Positions 51,181-61,086 of a stretch of 64,000 nt of DNA are shown one piece after another. The notes under the pieces were generated by a model, which had not been told where the DNA came from, ran no database searches, and was given only the letters and a program-made list of their open reading frames with translations. The stretch comes from Citrobacter sp. (GTDB lineage Bacteria > Pseudomonadota > Gammaproteobacteria > Enterobacterales > Enterobacteriaceae). Position 1 is the stretch's first letter; each line of letters starts with the position of its first letter. The stretch spans positions 62,001 to 126,000 of the forward strand of contig DXKH01000051.1 of assembly GCA_019415335.1 (NCBI GenBank), given 5' to 3'. The position numbers were made by a program, and so were the translations under genes.

Positions 51181-51572
51181 AGCGCGACCTCCCGTAGCGG
51201 ACAGAAATCGCTCCAGCCATGGGGAAAAAAAACAACGCTTTCCTCCTGTTGTTCACCTTCTCGCCATACGGATGTTCCCTGATAGCTGGCAATAAGCAAC
51301 GCGCGACTGTTGGCGAGTCTGCGCAGGCAGACGGGGACATTGGCTTCCCCATAGTATCGACACGGTTTATCTGAACTTATCGACCATGGCTGCACTCTCC
51401 CCCACTCCATGGCTGATTGCACGATAGCCTGACGTTGCAAAGCCTGACTTTCTATCGCCACCCGCGAAGCAAAACTGCTCTGCTGCTGGTTAACCCCCTG
51501 CAACAGCAGGCTGCCGAGGACCAACAGCAGCAGAACCAGCGCCAGTGAGGAGACGCCCCGTTCGCGATTCAT
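51165..51572 (-). CDS. ygdB: YgdB, PilX/GspK-like minor prepilin (DUF2509)
   Basis: This 135-residue protein begins [20 protein letters not shown]: a basic leader with Gly6 and then a hydrophobic helix, but without the +5 glutamate found in the neighbouring prepilins. Absence of that residue is typical of K/PilX-type tip subunits. The C-terminal domain has four cysteines. The ATG overlaps the ppdB stop by 4 bp. Function by context: tip complex of a pilus-like fibre. Confidence 0.9.
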   Translation of the reverse strand: MNRERGVSSLALVLLLLVLGSLLLQGVNQQQSSFASRVAIESQALQRQAIVQSAMEWGRVQPWSISSDKPCRYYGEANVPVCLRRLANSRALLIASYQGTSVWREGEQQEESVVFFPHGWSDFCPLREVALCQLP

Positions 51573-52126
51573 AAATTAAAGCCAGTGACGCTATAGTGCG
51601 CGTCGGCTATGGTTTGCGGATCCGCCCGGCTAACGCCGCGCAGATGTAAGGTCAGCTCCGGCGCAAAGCCTGCGATATCAAGGCGGGCAACCTCAAATGC
51701 CGTAATCTGCACAACATCAGGGTCAGTTATTTTATCCCATCCTTTTCCGCTGCACGTTTTTGCGCCGCGCTGGGTCTCCAGCACGTTGTCATTCAGGCGA
51801 AACCCGGTTTGTTCAGCCTCTTTCACCGGCTCGTTTTCCCAGACGCCATTTGCGTTGGCATCCCACTGTACGATGATGCACTGACCCGCATCGGCAATGT
51901 TTAACCCCTCACCACTGCAACTACCGTGACAGTATCCCGCGCGTTGAAGGTGCTTCGCGACGGTGTACACCCGCTGCCACATGTCATCCTCCAGCGCGAG
52001 TTTGCGGGTCTGCTGCAAAATATCGCGCTGTAACGCCGGTAAAAATCGGGCGGCCCCCAGCAACAGTACGCTGCTGATAGACATCGCAATCAGTACCTCA
52101 AGCAGAGAAAAACCGTGTTCTCTCAC
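51569..52126 (-). CDS. ppdB: Prepilin peptidase-dependent protein PpdB
   Basis: This is a minor prepilin-like protein (PilW/GspJ type) of 185 residues. The frame is open far upstream through ppdA, but the leader [15 protein letters not shown] needs the GTG start at 52126, which overlaps the ppdA stop (GTGA). Cleavage would follow Gly5, and the +5 Glu is present. The mature domain has two Cys pairs ([11 protein letters not shown] and [10 protein letters not shown]). The GTG start is supported by homology and coupling, not by a strong ribosome binding site. Confidence 0.9.
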   Translation of the reverse strand: MREHGFSLLEVLIAMSISSVLLLGAARFLPALQRDILQQTRKLALEDDMWQRVYTVAKHLQRAGYCHGSCSGEGLNIADAGQCIIVQWDANANGVWENEPVKEAEQTGFRLNDNVLETQRGAKTCSGKGWDKITDPDVVQITAFEVARLDIAGFAPELTLHLRGVSRADPQTIADAHYSVTGFNL

Positions 52127-52593
52127 TGACAACCCTGAGTATCGTCGCGCTCGCACAGGCGAATTCGTCCCCAGGGTGAAACCACCACCCGCCACTCGCC
52201 TGCCGCATTTTTCAGGCGAATATTCCCCGGCCATGCAGTATTGCGTTGACCATAAAACGCCAGCGAGGCGGTGATCCCGACGAGGTCGACATCGCGCCAG
52301 AGCGGCACAAAAACGAGCGCAGAGCGCGGTGTACAGGTATTTCGTGATGCTGTCGAACTGACAAGACACCATGACGCGTCCTCCCTGATGGCGGTAATGA
52401 TGTGATCGCGGTTATGCCAGTTGGCGTCCTCCCGTAACTGCAGCAAGAAATCGCGCAGTTGACAGGCGGTCTGCCAGAGGTGTTGCTGTTGCTGCCACTG
52501 TTGCCAGCCGTAGAGCCCTGTTGCACTCAGGCTGATAATGATAAGCATCGCGACCAGCGTTTCGATGAGCGTATAGCCCTGTTGTGTATTCAT
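52123..52593 (-). CDS. ppdA: Prepilin peptidase-dependent protein PpdA
   Basis: This is a GspH/FimT-like minor prepilin of 156 residues. The leader MNTQQG is followed by [20 protein letters not shown], with Gly6 cleavage and +5 Glu. It is the first of four overlapping genes ppdA-ppdB-ygdB-ppdC. thyA lies 184 bp upstream, behind a terminator, so the cassette probably has its own promoter or low read-through. Confidence 0.93.
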   Translation of the reverse strand: MNTQQGYTLIETLVAMLIIISLSATGLYGWQQWQQQQHLWQTACQLRDFLLQLREDANWHNRDHIITAIREDASWCLVSSTASRNTCTPRSALVFVPLWRDVDLVGITASLAFYGQRNTAWPGNIRLKNAAGEWRVVVSPWGRIRLCERDDTQGCQ

Positions 52594-52728
52594 GGCGGCA
52601 GTATGACGTGTCGGGAGGTTAAAACGAGGCGAGAATTCAGGTTTTTCGGCGTATTACGCGGGAAATTTACCTTGTTGCAGCAGGTTGCAAAAATTCAGGA
52701 ATCCACGCCGAAAAGCCAAAAACTGGAT

Positions 52729-52756
52729 AAAAAAAACCGACGCACTGAGGCGCCGG
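52729..52756 (-). terminator. Terminator of thyA
   Basis: On the minus strand CCGGCGC pairs with GCGTCGG (one G-T) and is followed by eight T. It lies about 20 bp after the thyA stop. Confidence 0.85.
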
Positions 52757-52777
52757 CTATGACAGGATGAGGCCAGT

Positions 52778-53572
52778 TTAGATAGCAACCGGCGCTTTAA
52801 TCCCCGGATGCGGGTCGTAACCTTCGATTTCAAAATCTTCGAAACGGTAGTCGAAGAGGGAATCGGGTTTACGTTTGATCATCAGTTTCGGCAGCGCGCG
52901 CGGCTCGCGAGTCAGTTGCAGGTGCGTCTGCTCCATATGGTTACTGTACAGATGCGTGTCACCGCCGGTCCAGACGAAATCACCGACCGCCAGATCGCAC
53001 TGTTGCGCCATCATATGCACCAGCAGCGCGTAGCTGGCGATGTTAAACGGCAGACCAAGGAACACGTCGCAGGAGCGCTGATACAGCTGGCAAGAGAGCT
53101 TGCCGTCTGCGACATAGAACTGGAAGAACGCGTGACACGGTGCCAGCGCCATTTTATCCAGTTCGCCGACGTTCCACGCCGAAACGATAATACGGCGTGA
53201 ATCCGGATCATTTTTCAACTGGTTCAGCACCGTCGTGATCTGGTCAATGTGACGGCCGTCCGGCGTCGGCCAGGCGCGCCACTGTTTGCCGTAGACCGGG
53301 CCCAGGTTGCCGTTTTCATCTGCCCATTCGTCCCAGATGGAGACGTTATTTTCGTGCAGATAGGCCACATTGGTGTCACCTTGCAGGAACCACAACAGCT
53401 CGTGGATGATGGAGCGCAGGTGGCAACGTTTTGTCGTCACCAGCGGGAATCCTTCCTGCAGGTTAAAACGCATCTGATGACCAAAAATGGAAAGCGTTCC
53501 GGTTCCGGTACGGTCGTTTTTCTGTGTGCCTTCATCCAGCACTTTTTGCATCAGTTCTAAATACTGTTTCAT
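52778..53572 (-). CDS. thyA: Thymidylate synthase ThyA
   Basis: ThyA converts dUMP to dTMP with methylene-tetrahydrofolate. It has 264 residues, the exact E. coli length. The catalytic Cys146 is in [12 protein letters not shown], and the folate/dUMP sites include [11 protein letters not shown] and [17 protein letters not shown]. The start lies only 6 bp after the lgt stop, so its ribosome binding site is inside lgt, consistent with the known lgt-thyA coupling. Confidence 0.98.
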   Translation of the reverse strand: MKQYLELMQKVLDEGTQKNDRTGTGTLSIFGHQMRFNLQEGFPLVTTKRCHLRSIIHELLWFLQGDTNVAYLHENNVSIWDEWADENGNLGPVYGKQWRAWPTPDGRHIDQITTVLNQLKNDPDSRRIIVSAWNVGELDKMALAPCHAFFQFYVADGKLSCQLYQRSCDVFLGLPFNIASYALLVHMMAQQCDLAVGDFVWTGGDTHLYSNHMEQTHLQLTREPRALPKLMIKRKPDSLFDYRFEDFEIEGYDPHPGIKAPVAI

Positions 53573-53578
53573 GGTTCC

Positions 53579-54454
53579 TCAGGAAACGTGTTGCGGTGGG
53601 CGACGGCGATAGGCCCAAACCATCATGATCACACCAGCGACAATCATCGGAATCGAGAGGATCTGTCCCATGCTGATGTACTGTACCCATTCGCCGGTGA
53701 ACTGCTGATCCGGCTGACGGAAGAATTCAACGATGATACGAAACGCGCCGTAGCCAATCAAAAACAGTCCGGAGACGGAGCCCATCGGGCGCGGTTTACG
53801 AATAAACAGGTTAAGAATGATAAACAGCACTACCCCCTCCAGCGCCATCTCATAGAGCTGAGACGCGTGTCGCGGCAGGGAGCCATAGGTATCGAAAATG
53901 GATTGCCATTGCGGGTTGGTTTGCAGCAGCAGGATATCTTCGGTACGTGACCCAGGGAAGAGCATGGAGTAAGAGAAATTCGGGTCGACACGGCCCCACA
54001 GTTCGCCGTTGATAAAGTTGCCCAGACGCCCGGCTCCCAGGCCAAAGGGGATCAGCGGAGCAATGAAATCAGAGACCTGGAAGAAATTGCGTTTCGTGCG
54101 TTTGGCGAAAATGATCATCACCAGAATCACACCAATCAGACCACCGTGGAAAGACATGCCCCCGTCCCAGACGCGGAACAAGTAGAGCGGATTATCCAGG
54201 AACAGCGGGAAGTTATAAAACAGTACGTAGCCAATACGCCCACCGAGGAAGACGCCGAGGAAACCTGCATAGAGTAAGTTTTCGACTTCATTTTTGGTCC
54301 AGCCACTGCCCGGGCGATTGGCACGGCGCGTCGCCAGCCACATCGCGAAAATAAAGCCCACCAGATACATCAAGCCGTACCAGTGAAGTGCAACGGGTCC
54401 AATTGAGAAAATGACCGGATCGAATTCCGGAAAATGCAGATAGCTACTGGTCAT
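53579..54454 (-). CDS. lgt: Phosphatidylglycerol:prolipoprotein diacylglyceryl transferase Lgt
   Basis: Lgt attaches diacylglycerol to the lipobox cysteine of prolipoproteins. It is an inner-membrane protein of 291 residues with about seven helices. The signature [16 protein letters not shown] and the essential histidine segment [12 protein letters not shown] are present. It would act on lipoproteins encoded here such as YgdI, YgdR and MltA. It is followed directly by thyA. Confidence 0.97.
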   Translation of the reverse strand: MTSSYLHFPEFDPVIFSIGPVALHWYGLMYLVGFIFAMWLATRRANRPGSGWTKNEVENLLYAGFLGVFLGGRIGYVLFYNFPLFLDNPLYLFRVWDGGMSFHGGLIGVILVMIIFAKRTKRNFFQVSDFIAPLIPFGLGAGRLGNFINGELWGRVDPNFSYSMLFPGSRTEDILLLQTNPQWQSIFDTYGSLPRHASQLYEMALEGVVLFIILNLFIRKPRPMGSVSGLFLIGYGAFRIIVEFFRQPDQQFTGEWVQYISMGQILSIPMIVAGVIMMVWAYRRRPPQHVS

Positions 54455-54602
54455 CTGTCACCACAAGTTCTTGTTATTCCGCTGAAAAAACTCAGCGAGC
54501 GATATGCGCACCCACAGTTTACAGGCGCTCCAAAGGAGCGAATGATAGCATATGAGGTTCTGCGAGGCTGTCGGGAAGATGTAAAAGATCTGTATAGCGC
54601 TT

Positions 54603-56849
54603 TTACAACCCCCCGCGAATCAGACCGCCCATACCGCGACGCTCCATAAACGCCGCTACCTGATGGCGCACTTCCGTTGCCAGTTGCGCCTCAAGGCTGC
54701 GCTGGGCAAGGATTTTAGCCTCTTCGTAATCAATGTGGCGCAGCAGATATTTCACGCGCGCGACAGAGCGACCGTTCATTGAGAGATGGCGGAAACCCAG
54801 CCCAATCAGGATGGTCACACACATCGGATCGCCCGCCATTTCTCCACACACGCGTAGGTCGATATCGCTGCGCTCAGCTTCCTGCGCAATCATCGACAGT
54901 GCGCGTAACATCCCCGGGTGCAGACTGTCATAGATGCTGGCGACACGCGTATTGTTGCGATCCACCGCCAGCACGTACTGGGTCAGATCGTTAGTCCCGA
55001 CGGAGATAAAATCGATGCGGCTTGCCAGGTTCGGCAGCATAAAGACCATCGACGGCACTTCCAGCATGATCCCGATACGCGGTTTCGGAATCGCGTAACC
55101 GATCATCTCTTCCACTTCGCGCCCGGCACGTTCAATCAGGCGGCGCGCTTCATCCACCTCATCGATACTGGTTACCATTGGCAGCAGAATACTCAGGTTG
55201 CCCGTCGCCGCATTGGCGCGCAGCATCGCCCGCACCTGGACAAGGAAGATCTCCGGTTGATCGAGCGTAATGCGGATTCCTCGCCAGCCCAGACAGGGAT
55301 TCTCCTCACTGATCGGCATGTACGGCAACTGTTTGTCCGCCCCCACGTCCAGCGTTCGCAGCGTCACCGGCTTGTCGTTAAACATCTGCAACATGCCCTG
55401 ATACTGCGCCACCTGCTCTTCTTCCGAAGGGAAACCGCTTTGCAGCATAAAGGGGATTTCGGTGCGATACAGGCCAATGCCGTCGATACGACTGCCCAGC
55501 TTTTCTTCATGCTCCGGGCTGAGCCCCGCGTTCAGCATAACTTTGACCCGCTCGCCGCTTTTCAGTTGTGCGGGTAAGTTGACGTCATCTTCAGCCAGAC
55601 GGCTAAGCTCGTTCTCTTCGCTGATAAGCCGCTGATATTCCTGGATCAATACCGGTTCAGGATCGACCAGCAGCTCACCGCGATAGCCATCCACCACCAG
55701 CGTACGCCGGTGTAGCACCGACGGCTGGATATCAGCCCCCATTACGGTGGGAATGCCCAGGGCGCGGACCATGATCGCGGCATGAGAGTTGGCCGCCCCG
55801 TCGCGAACAACGACGCCTGCCAGCCGGTCCTGCGGCAGTTCCGCTAACGTCGTGGCGGAGAGTTCGTCAGCCACCAGCACGAAACGTTCTGGCCAGGCAT
55901 TTGGCCCTTGTATGGAATCATCGAGATGAAACAGCAGGCGCTGGCCCAGCGCACGCAAGTCGCCCGCACGCTCTTTGAGATAGTTATCGCTCAGCGCGGC
56001 AAACTGTTCAGCAAACTTTTCGATGATGGTTTTGACCGCCCACTCCGCCACCGAGCCGTTATCGACTTCGGTAAACAGTTCACGTCGCAGGCGAGCATCA
56101 GAGAGCAGGTGCGAATAGAGATCGAATATCGCGGCGGTCTCTTTCTGGGCGCCCGCGGCAAACCGCTTACTGTAACGGCGAAACTCATTTGCCGCCTCTT
56201 CCAGCGCGCCGGTCAGGCGCTCACGCTCCAGAGCAGGGTCCAGCGTCGAGGCCTGATACACCTGCTCCATCAGCGGTAGTGTCGCATCCTGCCAGCCTTC
56301 TGCGATCGCCACGCCCGGCGCCGCCGGTAGCGCACGAATGCGCGTCTGACGATACTGGCCGAACAGAGCGGTAAGCTGAGATTGTGACAGGATCGCCGCC
56401 ATCTGCGTGGCGAGCGTAACCAGGAAAGATTCTTCGCTTTCATCGTACTGGCGCAGTTCGCGCTGCTGTACAACGAGGACACCCAGCAGTTGACGACGCT
56501 GAATGATTGGCACCCCGAGGAAGGCACGGAAGCGCTCTTCTTTTACCGAGGGGATGTATTTAAAGCTGGGATGTTTTTGCGCATCGGCGAGGTTGATCGG
56601 TTCCGCCAGCCTGCCAACCAGGCCGACGATACCTTCATCAAACGCGAGTGCGACAGTGCGACCGCGCGGTTTTTTAAGCCCCCGCGTCGCCATGAGGTAA
56701 TAACAACGCCGGTCATGATCGGCCAGATAAACCGAGCAGACCTCTGTATCCATCGCAAGACAGATGTCAGTAACCAGAATATTCAGCGCTTCATTAAGAC
56801 GCGGAGCACTGGCCACCTTTTCGACTATTTCGCGCAGGCGGGTGAGCAT
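54603..56849 (-). CDS. ptsP: Phosphoenolpyruvate-protein phosphotransferase PtsP (enzyme I-Ntr)
   Basis: PtsP is the first enzyme of the nitrogen phosphotransferase relay PtsP-NPr-EIIA-Ntr. It has 748 residues: an N-terminal GAF domain (about 1-165) that senses glutamine/alpha-ketoglutarate, then enzyme I-like domains with the active histidine in GAANSHAAIMVRALG and the PEP-binding RTEIPFMLQ and ISVGTNDLTQYVLAVDRNN. It starts 12 bp after rppH, probably co-transcribed. Confidence 0.97.
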   Translation of the reverse strand: MLTRLREIVEKVASAPRLNEALNILVTDICLAMDTEVCSVYLADHDRRCYYLMATRGLKKPRGRTVALAFDEGIVGLVGRLAEPINLADAQKHPSFKYIPSVKEERFRAFLGVPIIQRRQLLGVLVVQQRELRQYDESEESFLVTLATQMAAILSQSQLTALFGQYRQTRIRALPAAPGVAIAEGWQDATLPLMEQVYQASTLDPALERERLTGALEEAANEFRRYSKRFAAGAQKETAAIFDLYSHLLSDARLRRELFTEVDNGSVAEWAVKTIIEKFAEQFAALSDNYLKERAGDLRALGQRLLFHLDDSIQGPNAWPERFVLVADELSATTLAELPQDRLAGVVVRDGAANSHAAIMVRALGIPTVMGADIQPSVLHRRTLVVDGYRGELLVDPEPVLIQEYQRLISEENELSRLAEDDVNLPAQLKSGERVKVMLNAGLSPEHEEKLGSRIDGIGLYRTEIPFMLQSGFPSEEEQVAQYQGMLQMFNDKPVTLRTLDVGADKQLPYMPISEENPCLGWRGIRITLDQPEIFLVQVRAMLRANAATGNLSILLPMVTSIDEVDEARRLIERAGREVEEMIGYAIPKPRIGIMLEVPSMVFMLPNLASRIDFISVGTNDLTQYVLAVDRNNTRVASIYDSLHPGMLRALSMIAQEAERSDIDLRVCGEMAGDPMCVTILIGLGFRHLSMNGRSVARVKYLLRHIDYEEAKILAQRSLEAQLATEVRHQVAAFMERRGMGGLIRGGL

Positions 56850-56861
56850 AATTTGCGTGGC

Positions 56862-57392
56862 TTAACCTCTTTTACGTCGATAAGCAGGTGTACTTTGCGG
56901 CTTCGGCGTCGCTTCCTGAAGCGCCATCACAACACTTGCGAACTCTTTCATCACCCTGCGGTAGACATCGCGTTTAAATGAAACCACTTGCCGGACTGGA
57001 TACCAGTAACTTACCCAACGCCAGCCGTCGAACTCAGGAGTGCTGCTGGTTTGCATATTGATTTCCGCGTCCCCGCTCATCAACTGCAAAAGAAACCACT
57101 TTTGTTTCTGGCCGATACACACCGGCTTTGTATCCCAACGCACCAAACGTTTTGGTAACTTGTAACGCAACCAGTTGCGAGTAGAGGCAAGGATTCGCAC
57201 ATCTTTACGGCTTAACCCTACTTCTTCAAACAGTTCCCGGTACATCGCCTGTTCTGCTGATTCTCCTGGGTTTATCCCACCCTGTGGGAACTGCCAGGAG
57301 TGCTGACCAAACCGCCGGGCCCACATCACTTGCCCCTGACGATTACAAATTACGATACCTACATTTGGGCGGTAGCCATCGTCATCAATCAC
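56862..57392 (-). CDS. rppH: RNA pyrophosphohydrolase RppH
   Basis: RppH removes pyrophosphate from the 5' end of mRNAs and so starts RNase E decay. It has 176 residues, starting [20 protein letters not shown]. The Nudix box spans about residues 38-59, with [12 protein letters not shown] and RELFEEVGL. It heads rppH-ptsP and is divergent from mutH over a long regulatory region. Confidence 0.97.
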   Translation of the reverse strand: MIDDDGYRPNVGIVICNRQGQVMWARRFGQHSWQFPQGGINPGESAEQAMYRELFEEVGLSRKDVRILASTRNWLRYKLPKRLVRWDTKPVCIGQKQKWFLLQLMSGDAEINMQTSSTPEFDGWRWVSYWYPVRQVVSFKRDVYRRVMKEFASVVMALQEATPKPQSTPAYRRKRG

Positions 57393-57539
57393 CGGACTAC
57401 CTCAACATAAACCTTATATGAGAATGATTGTTTCACACTCCTGACAGACGGTAAACCACTGAGTTACGGCGGTGTGCATCTAATAACAATTGAATAACTC
57501 ACAGTTAAAGACAAAGTTATAAACAGACACTCACCCATT

Positions 57540-57900
57540 TGGGCGATTTTATTCACCTTTTCTGTGGATAGAGTTGTGAAGAAGTACGGAATTACTCCGG
57601 GAAAACCCGGAACAGTCTGAATAAACAGCCAACAGGGTGAAAAAAATATTTTCTTTTATTCATGAGGTTACTGGACCATTTTACCTCTTTCGAAGCAAAA
57701 GAGTGACAACCATCACACTGACGATCCTCAGGCTGATGAAAGATCGAACAGCGCTGACTTTATCCACAGATTGTGCCAATAAGTTAGACACAAATTGTGT
57801 GAAAATTCGATTTTCATCGCACGTCAAGGCTGTAAATGGAAACAGTAGTCGGGGTTTTTCACAGTTATCCCATCTTTCTGTGGATAACATGGTGTAAGAT
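57540..57900. promoter_or_regulatory. DnaA-box cluster, probable DARS2 (DnaA-reactivating sequence)
   Basis: The 684-bp rppH-mutH intergenic region holds no credible gene. It contains TGTGGATAG at 57563-57571, a perfect DnaA box TTATCCACA at 57760-57768, a perfect inverted box TGTGGATAA at 57879-57887, and a near-box TTATCCCAT at 57865. In E. coli DARS2, which recycles ADP-DnaA to ATP-DnaA with IHF and Fis, lies in this same intergenic region. The position plus the boxes make the assignment likely. The limits and the IHF/Fis sites are not resolved here. Confidence 0.8.
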
Positions 57901-58076
57901 CCTGTTTAAATTCAGTGACCAGAAATGGAAAACCCGTTCAGGTGTTGCGCAACGTGTGATGCCGGAAACTAAAAACCAATATAAATCATGGCATTGAACA
58001 TCCCATGTGGAAAACGATAAACTTCTTTCCCACGGTATAAAATCATTGTTCATTTTTTCACCTAAGGTGTAACACC

Positions 58077-58772
58077 ATGTCCGGACTCCATCCTTTACGC
58101 TTTCCACCGGAATCTGAAGCCCTTCTGCTCCAGCAGGCGCAACAGCTTTCGGGCTATTCGTTAGGCGAACTGGCGGCGCTGGCAGGCATCGTTGCGCCGA
58201 AAGATCTCAAGCGGGACAAAGGCTGGATCGGCGTGTTACTGGAACTCTGGCTGGGGGCCAGCGCCGGAAGTAAACCTGAGCAGGATTTCGCAGCACTCGG
58301 CGTCGAGTTGAAAACCATTCCTGTGGATAGCCTCGGGCGGCCGCTTGAAACCACCTTTGTCTGCGTTGCACCGCTGACCGGAAACAGCGGCGTGACGTGG
58401 GAAACCAGTCACGTACGGCACAAACTGAAGCGGGTGCTGTGGATCCCGGTGGAAGGCGAGCGCAGCATTCCCCTCGTACAACGACGTGTAGGATCGCCGG
58501 TGCTGTGGAGCCCTGATGAAGAAGAAGACCGTCAGTTACGGCTCGACTGGGAAGAATTAATGGACATGATTGTGCTCGGTCACGTTGAACGTATCACCGC
58601 CCGCCATGGCGAATTTTTACAACTGCGACCGAAGGCAGCAAATGCCAAAGCGCTCACCGAGGCGATCGGTGCCCAAGGTGAGCCAATACTGACGTTGCCG
58701 CGTGGTTTTTACCTGAAAAAGAACTTCACGCGCGCCCTGCTGGAACGCCACTTTTTGTTACAGGAGCGTTAG
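58077..58772 (+). CDS. mutH: DNA mismatch repair endonuclease MutH
   Basis: MutH nicks the unmethylated strand at hemimethylated GATC sites when activated by MutS/MutL. It has 231 residues (229 in E. coli). The catalytic D-E-K residues D70, E77 and K79 fall in [14 protein letters not shown], and the MutL/DNA-contact segment [16 protein letters not shown] follows. It is divergent from rppH; its promoter must lie downstream of the DnaA-box cluster. A start at 58077 is supported by an AAGGTG sequence upstream. Confidence 0.97.
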   Translation: MSGLHPLRFPPESEALLLQQAQQLSGYSLGELAALAGIVAPKDLKRDKGWIGVLLELWLGASAGSKPEQDFAALGVELKTIPVDSLGRPLETTFVCVAPLTGNSGVTWETSHVRHKLKRVLWIPVEGERSIPLVQRRVGSPVLWSPDEEEDRQLRLDWEELMDMIVLGHVERITARHGEFLQLRPKAANAKALTEAIGAQGEPILTLPRGFYLKKNFTRALLERHFLLQER

Positions 58773-58835
58773 ACTTTCGCCTGGTGCCCGGGAAGCATAT
58801 AATTAGCGTTTCTTTTTTTGGCAGGACTTTGTTCA

Positions 58836-59549
58836 ATGTTATTTGCATGGATAACCGATCCTAACGCCTGGCTTGCGCTCGGTACGCTGACGCTGCTGGA
58901 GATCGTGCTTGGGATCGATAATATTATTTTCCTCTCTCTGGTGGTTGCAAAACTCCCGACAGCGCAACGTGCACACGCCCGTCGTCTCGGTCTGGCGGCG
59001 GCGATGATCATGCGGCTGGCGCTGCTGGCCTCCATCGCCTGGGTGACCCGGCTGACCAATCCGCTGTTCGAGGTGTTTGGTGAGGCCATTTCCGCCCGTG
59101 ACCTGATCCTTCTGCTCGGTGGATTGTTCCTGATCTGGAAAGCGAGTAAGGAGATCCACGAATCCATTGAAGGTGAAGAAGAAGGGATGAATATGCGCGT
59201 CACCTCCTTCCTGGGGGCTATCGTGCAGATCATGCTGCTCGACATCATCTTCAGTCTGGACTCGGTGATCACGGCAGTCGGCTTGTCCGATCACCTGTTT
59301 ATTATGATGGCGGCAGTGGTGATTGCCGTTGGCGTGATGATGTTTGCGGCGCGTCCTATTGGCGAGTTTGTCGACCGACATCCGTCCGTGAAGATGTTGG
59401 CGCTGTCGTTTCTGATTCTGGTGGGCTTCACGCTGATACTGGAAAGCTTCGACGTTCACGTGCCGAAGGGGTATATCTATTTCGCCATGTTCTTCTCGAT
59501 TGCGGTCGAAAGCCTGAACTTGTTGCGGAACAAAAAGAACCCGCTGTAA
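58836..59549 (+). CDS. ygdQ: TerC family inner membrane protein YgdQ
   Basis: This is an integral membrane protein of the TerC family, 237 residues with about seven helices. The metal-binding-type motifs EIVLGIDNIIFLSLV and MLLDIIFSLDSVITAV have the paired acidic residues typical of TerC. Family members are linked to metal (Mn) efflux and membrane protein metallation, but the substrate of YgdQ is not known. ATG 58836 matches E. coli; one six codons earlier exists. Confidence 0.95.
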   Translation: MLFAWITDPNAWLALGTLTLLEIVLGIDNIIFLSLVVAKLPTAQRAHARRLGLAAAMIMRLALLASIAWVTRLTNPLFEVFGEAISARDLILLLGGLFLIWKASKEIHESIEGEEEGMNMRVTSFLGAIVQIMLLDIIFSLDSVITAVGLSDHLFIMMAAVVIAVGVMMFAARPIGEFVDRHPSVKMLALSFLILVGFTLILESFDVHVPKGYIYFAMFFSIAVESLNLLRNKKNPL

Positions 59550-59557
59550 TAACTCTT

Positions 59558-59579
59558 TTCGCTCCCTACGGGGAGCGAA
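59558..59579 (+). terminator. Hairpin after ygdQ
   Basis: TTCGCTCCC pairs perfectly with GGGAGCGAA around TACG, eight bases after the stop, followed by CTTCTCTC. The T tract is weak. Confidence 0.6.
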
Positions 59580-59686
59580 CTTCTCTCTATCTCCGCTCTC
59601 AGTTTAAGATTTTACTGCTTTTTCTGCCCATAACTTCAGGTTATTACTAGACTATTATCAGACGCAGGCCACGTGAGGATAAATGG

Positions 59687-59905
59687 ATGAAAAAATGGGC
59701 AGTGATAATTTCCGCAGTAGGGCTGGCTTTTGCTGTTTCCGGCTGTAGCAGCGATTATGTAATGGCGACCAAAGATGGTCGGATGATCCTGACCGACGGG
59801 AAACCCGAGATTGATGACGATACCGGTCTGGTGAGCTACCACGACCAGCAAGGCAACGCCATGCAAATTAACCGTGACGACGTTTCTCAAATCATTGAAC
59901 GTTGA
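59687..59905 (+). CDS. ygdR: YgdI/YgdR family lipoprotein YgdR
   Basis: This small lipoprotein has 72 residues: signal [20 protein letters not shown] with lipidated Cys20, then [20 protein letters not shown] and [18 protein letters not shown]. It is a paralogue of YgdI at 31427, sharing the DGK-P and NGN-QQIN/QGN-MQIN blocks. Function is unknown (DUF903 SH3-like fold). Confidence 0.95.
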
Positions 59906-59910
59906 GGGTT

Positions 59911-59945
59911 GAGGTCAGCCGTGCTGCTGGCCTTAACAATTTTTC
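59911..59945 (+). terminator. Terminator after ygdR
   Basis: GGTCAGC pairs with GCTGGCC (one T-G) around CGTGCT, followed by TTAACAATTTTT. It lies just after the ygdR stop. Confidence 0.6.
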
Positions 59946-60012
59946 TTCCCTTTTTCCCTTCCCTCAGCCATTTTTATAATCCTTATGTCGTGATTATAAA
60001 AAGGAAACGGCT

Positions 60013-61053
60013 ATGCAATATCACCGTATACCCCACAGCTCGCTTGAAGTTAGTACACTGGGGCTGGGCACAATGACGTTTGGTGAACAAAATAGCGAAG
60101 CCGACGCACATGCACAGCTCAACTATGCCGTCGCCAACGGCATCAACCTGATCGACGTGGCCGAAATGTACCCGGTCCCGCCGCGCCCGGAAACCCAGGG
60201 GCTCACCGAAACTTACGTCGGAAACTGGCTGGCCAAACATGGCAACCGTGAAAAGCTGATTGTCGCCTCCAAGGTCAGCGGCCCGTCGCGTAATAACGAC
60301 AACAGCATTCGCCCGAATCAGGCCCTGGATCGTAAAAACATTCGTGAAGCGCTGCACGACAGCCTGAAGCGCCTGCAGACCGATTATCTGGATCTCTACC
60401 AGATCCACTGGCCGCAGCGCCCGACCAACTGTTTTGGCAAGCTCGGCTACAGCTGGACCGATGCCGCGCCGGTGGTGTCGCTACTGGATACGCTGGATGC
60501 GCTGGCCGAGTTCCAGCGCGCGGGCAAAATCCGCTACATCGGCGTCTCGAATGAAACCGCCTTTGGCGTGATGCGCTATCTGCATCTGGCGGATAAGCAT
60601 GATCTGCCGCGCATTGTCACCATCCAGAACCCTTACAGCCTGGTCAATCGTAGTTTTGAAGTGGGCCTGGCGGAAGTGAGTCAGTACGAAGGCGTCGAAC
60701 TGCTGGCCTATTCCTGCCTGGGATTTGGCACGCTGACCGGTAAATACCTGAACGGTGCGAAACCTGCCGGAGCGCGCAATACGCTGTTTAGCCGCTTTAC
60801 CCGCTACAGCAGCGAGCAGACGCAAAAAGCCGTGGCGGCGTATGTCGATATCGCCAGACGCCATAACCTCGATCCGGCGCAGATGGCGCTGGCGTTCGTT
60901 CGTCGTCAGCCGTTTGTTGCCAGTACGCTGCTGGGTGCCACCACCATGGAACAACTGAAAACCAACGTTGAGAGCTTACATCTGACGTTAAGCGAAGAGG
61001 TGTTGGCGGAGATTGAAGCGGTGCATCAGGTTTACACCTATCCTGCACCCTAA
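60013..61053 (+). CDS. tas: NADP(H)-dependent aldo-keto reductase Tas
   Basis: Tas is an aldo-keto reductase TIM barrel of 346 residues. It was found as a multicopy suppressor of tyrosine auxotrophy; its natural substrate is not defined. The AKR catalytic tyrosine is in DVAEMYPVP, the lysine in VASKVSGP, and the cofactor-binding segment is LAYSCLGFGTLTGKYL. An AAGGAAAC ribosome binding site precedes the ATG. It is convergent with lplT. Confidence 0.96.
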   Translation: MQYHRIPHSSLEVSTLGLGTMTFGEQNSEADAHAQLNYAVANGINLIDVAEMYPVPPRPETQGLTETYVGNWLAKHGNREKLIVASKVSGPSRNNDNSIRPNQALDRKNIREALHDSLKRLQTDYLDLYQIHWPQRPTNCFGKLGYSWTDAAPVVSLLDTLDALAEFQRAGKIRYIGVSNETAFGVMRYLHLADKHDLPRIVTIQNPYSLVNRSFEVGLAEVSQYEGVELLAYSCLGFGTLTGKYLNGAKPAGARNTLFSRFTRYSSEQTQKAVAAYVDIARRHNLDPAQMALAFVRRQPFVASTLLGATTMEQLKTNVESLHLTLSEEVLAEIEAVHQVYTYPAP

Positions 61054-61059
61054 TAGAAG

Positions 61060-61082
61060 CGCGCCGGAGGCATTCCGGCGCG
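61060..61082. terminator. Hairpin between convergent tas and lplT
   Basis: CGCGCCGGA pairs perfectly with TCCGGCGCG around GGCAT, filling the 33 bp between the stops. T tracts are short on both strands. Confidence 0.6.
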
Positions 61083-61086
61083 TTAA

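Noticed and set aside
57637..57897. Short ORFs on both strands upstream of mutH
   Set aside because: They overlap each other and the DnaA boxes, with no coding signature.
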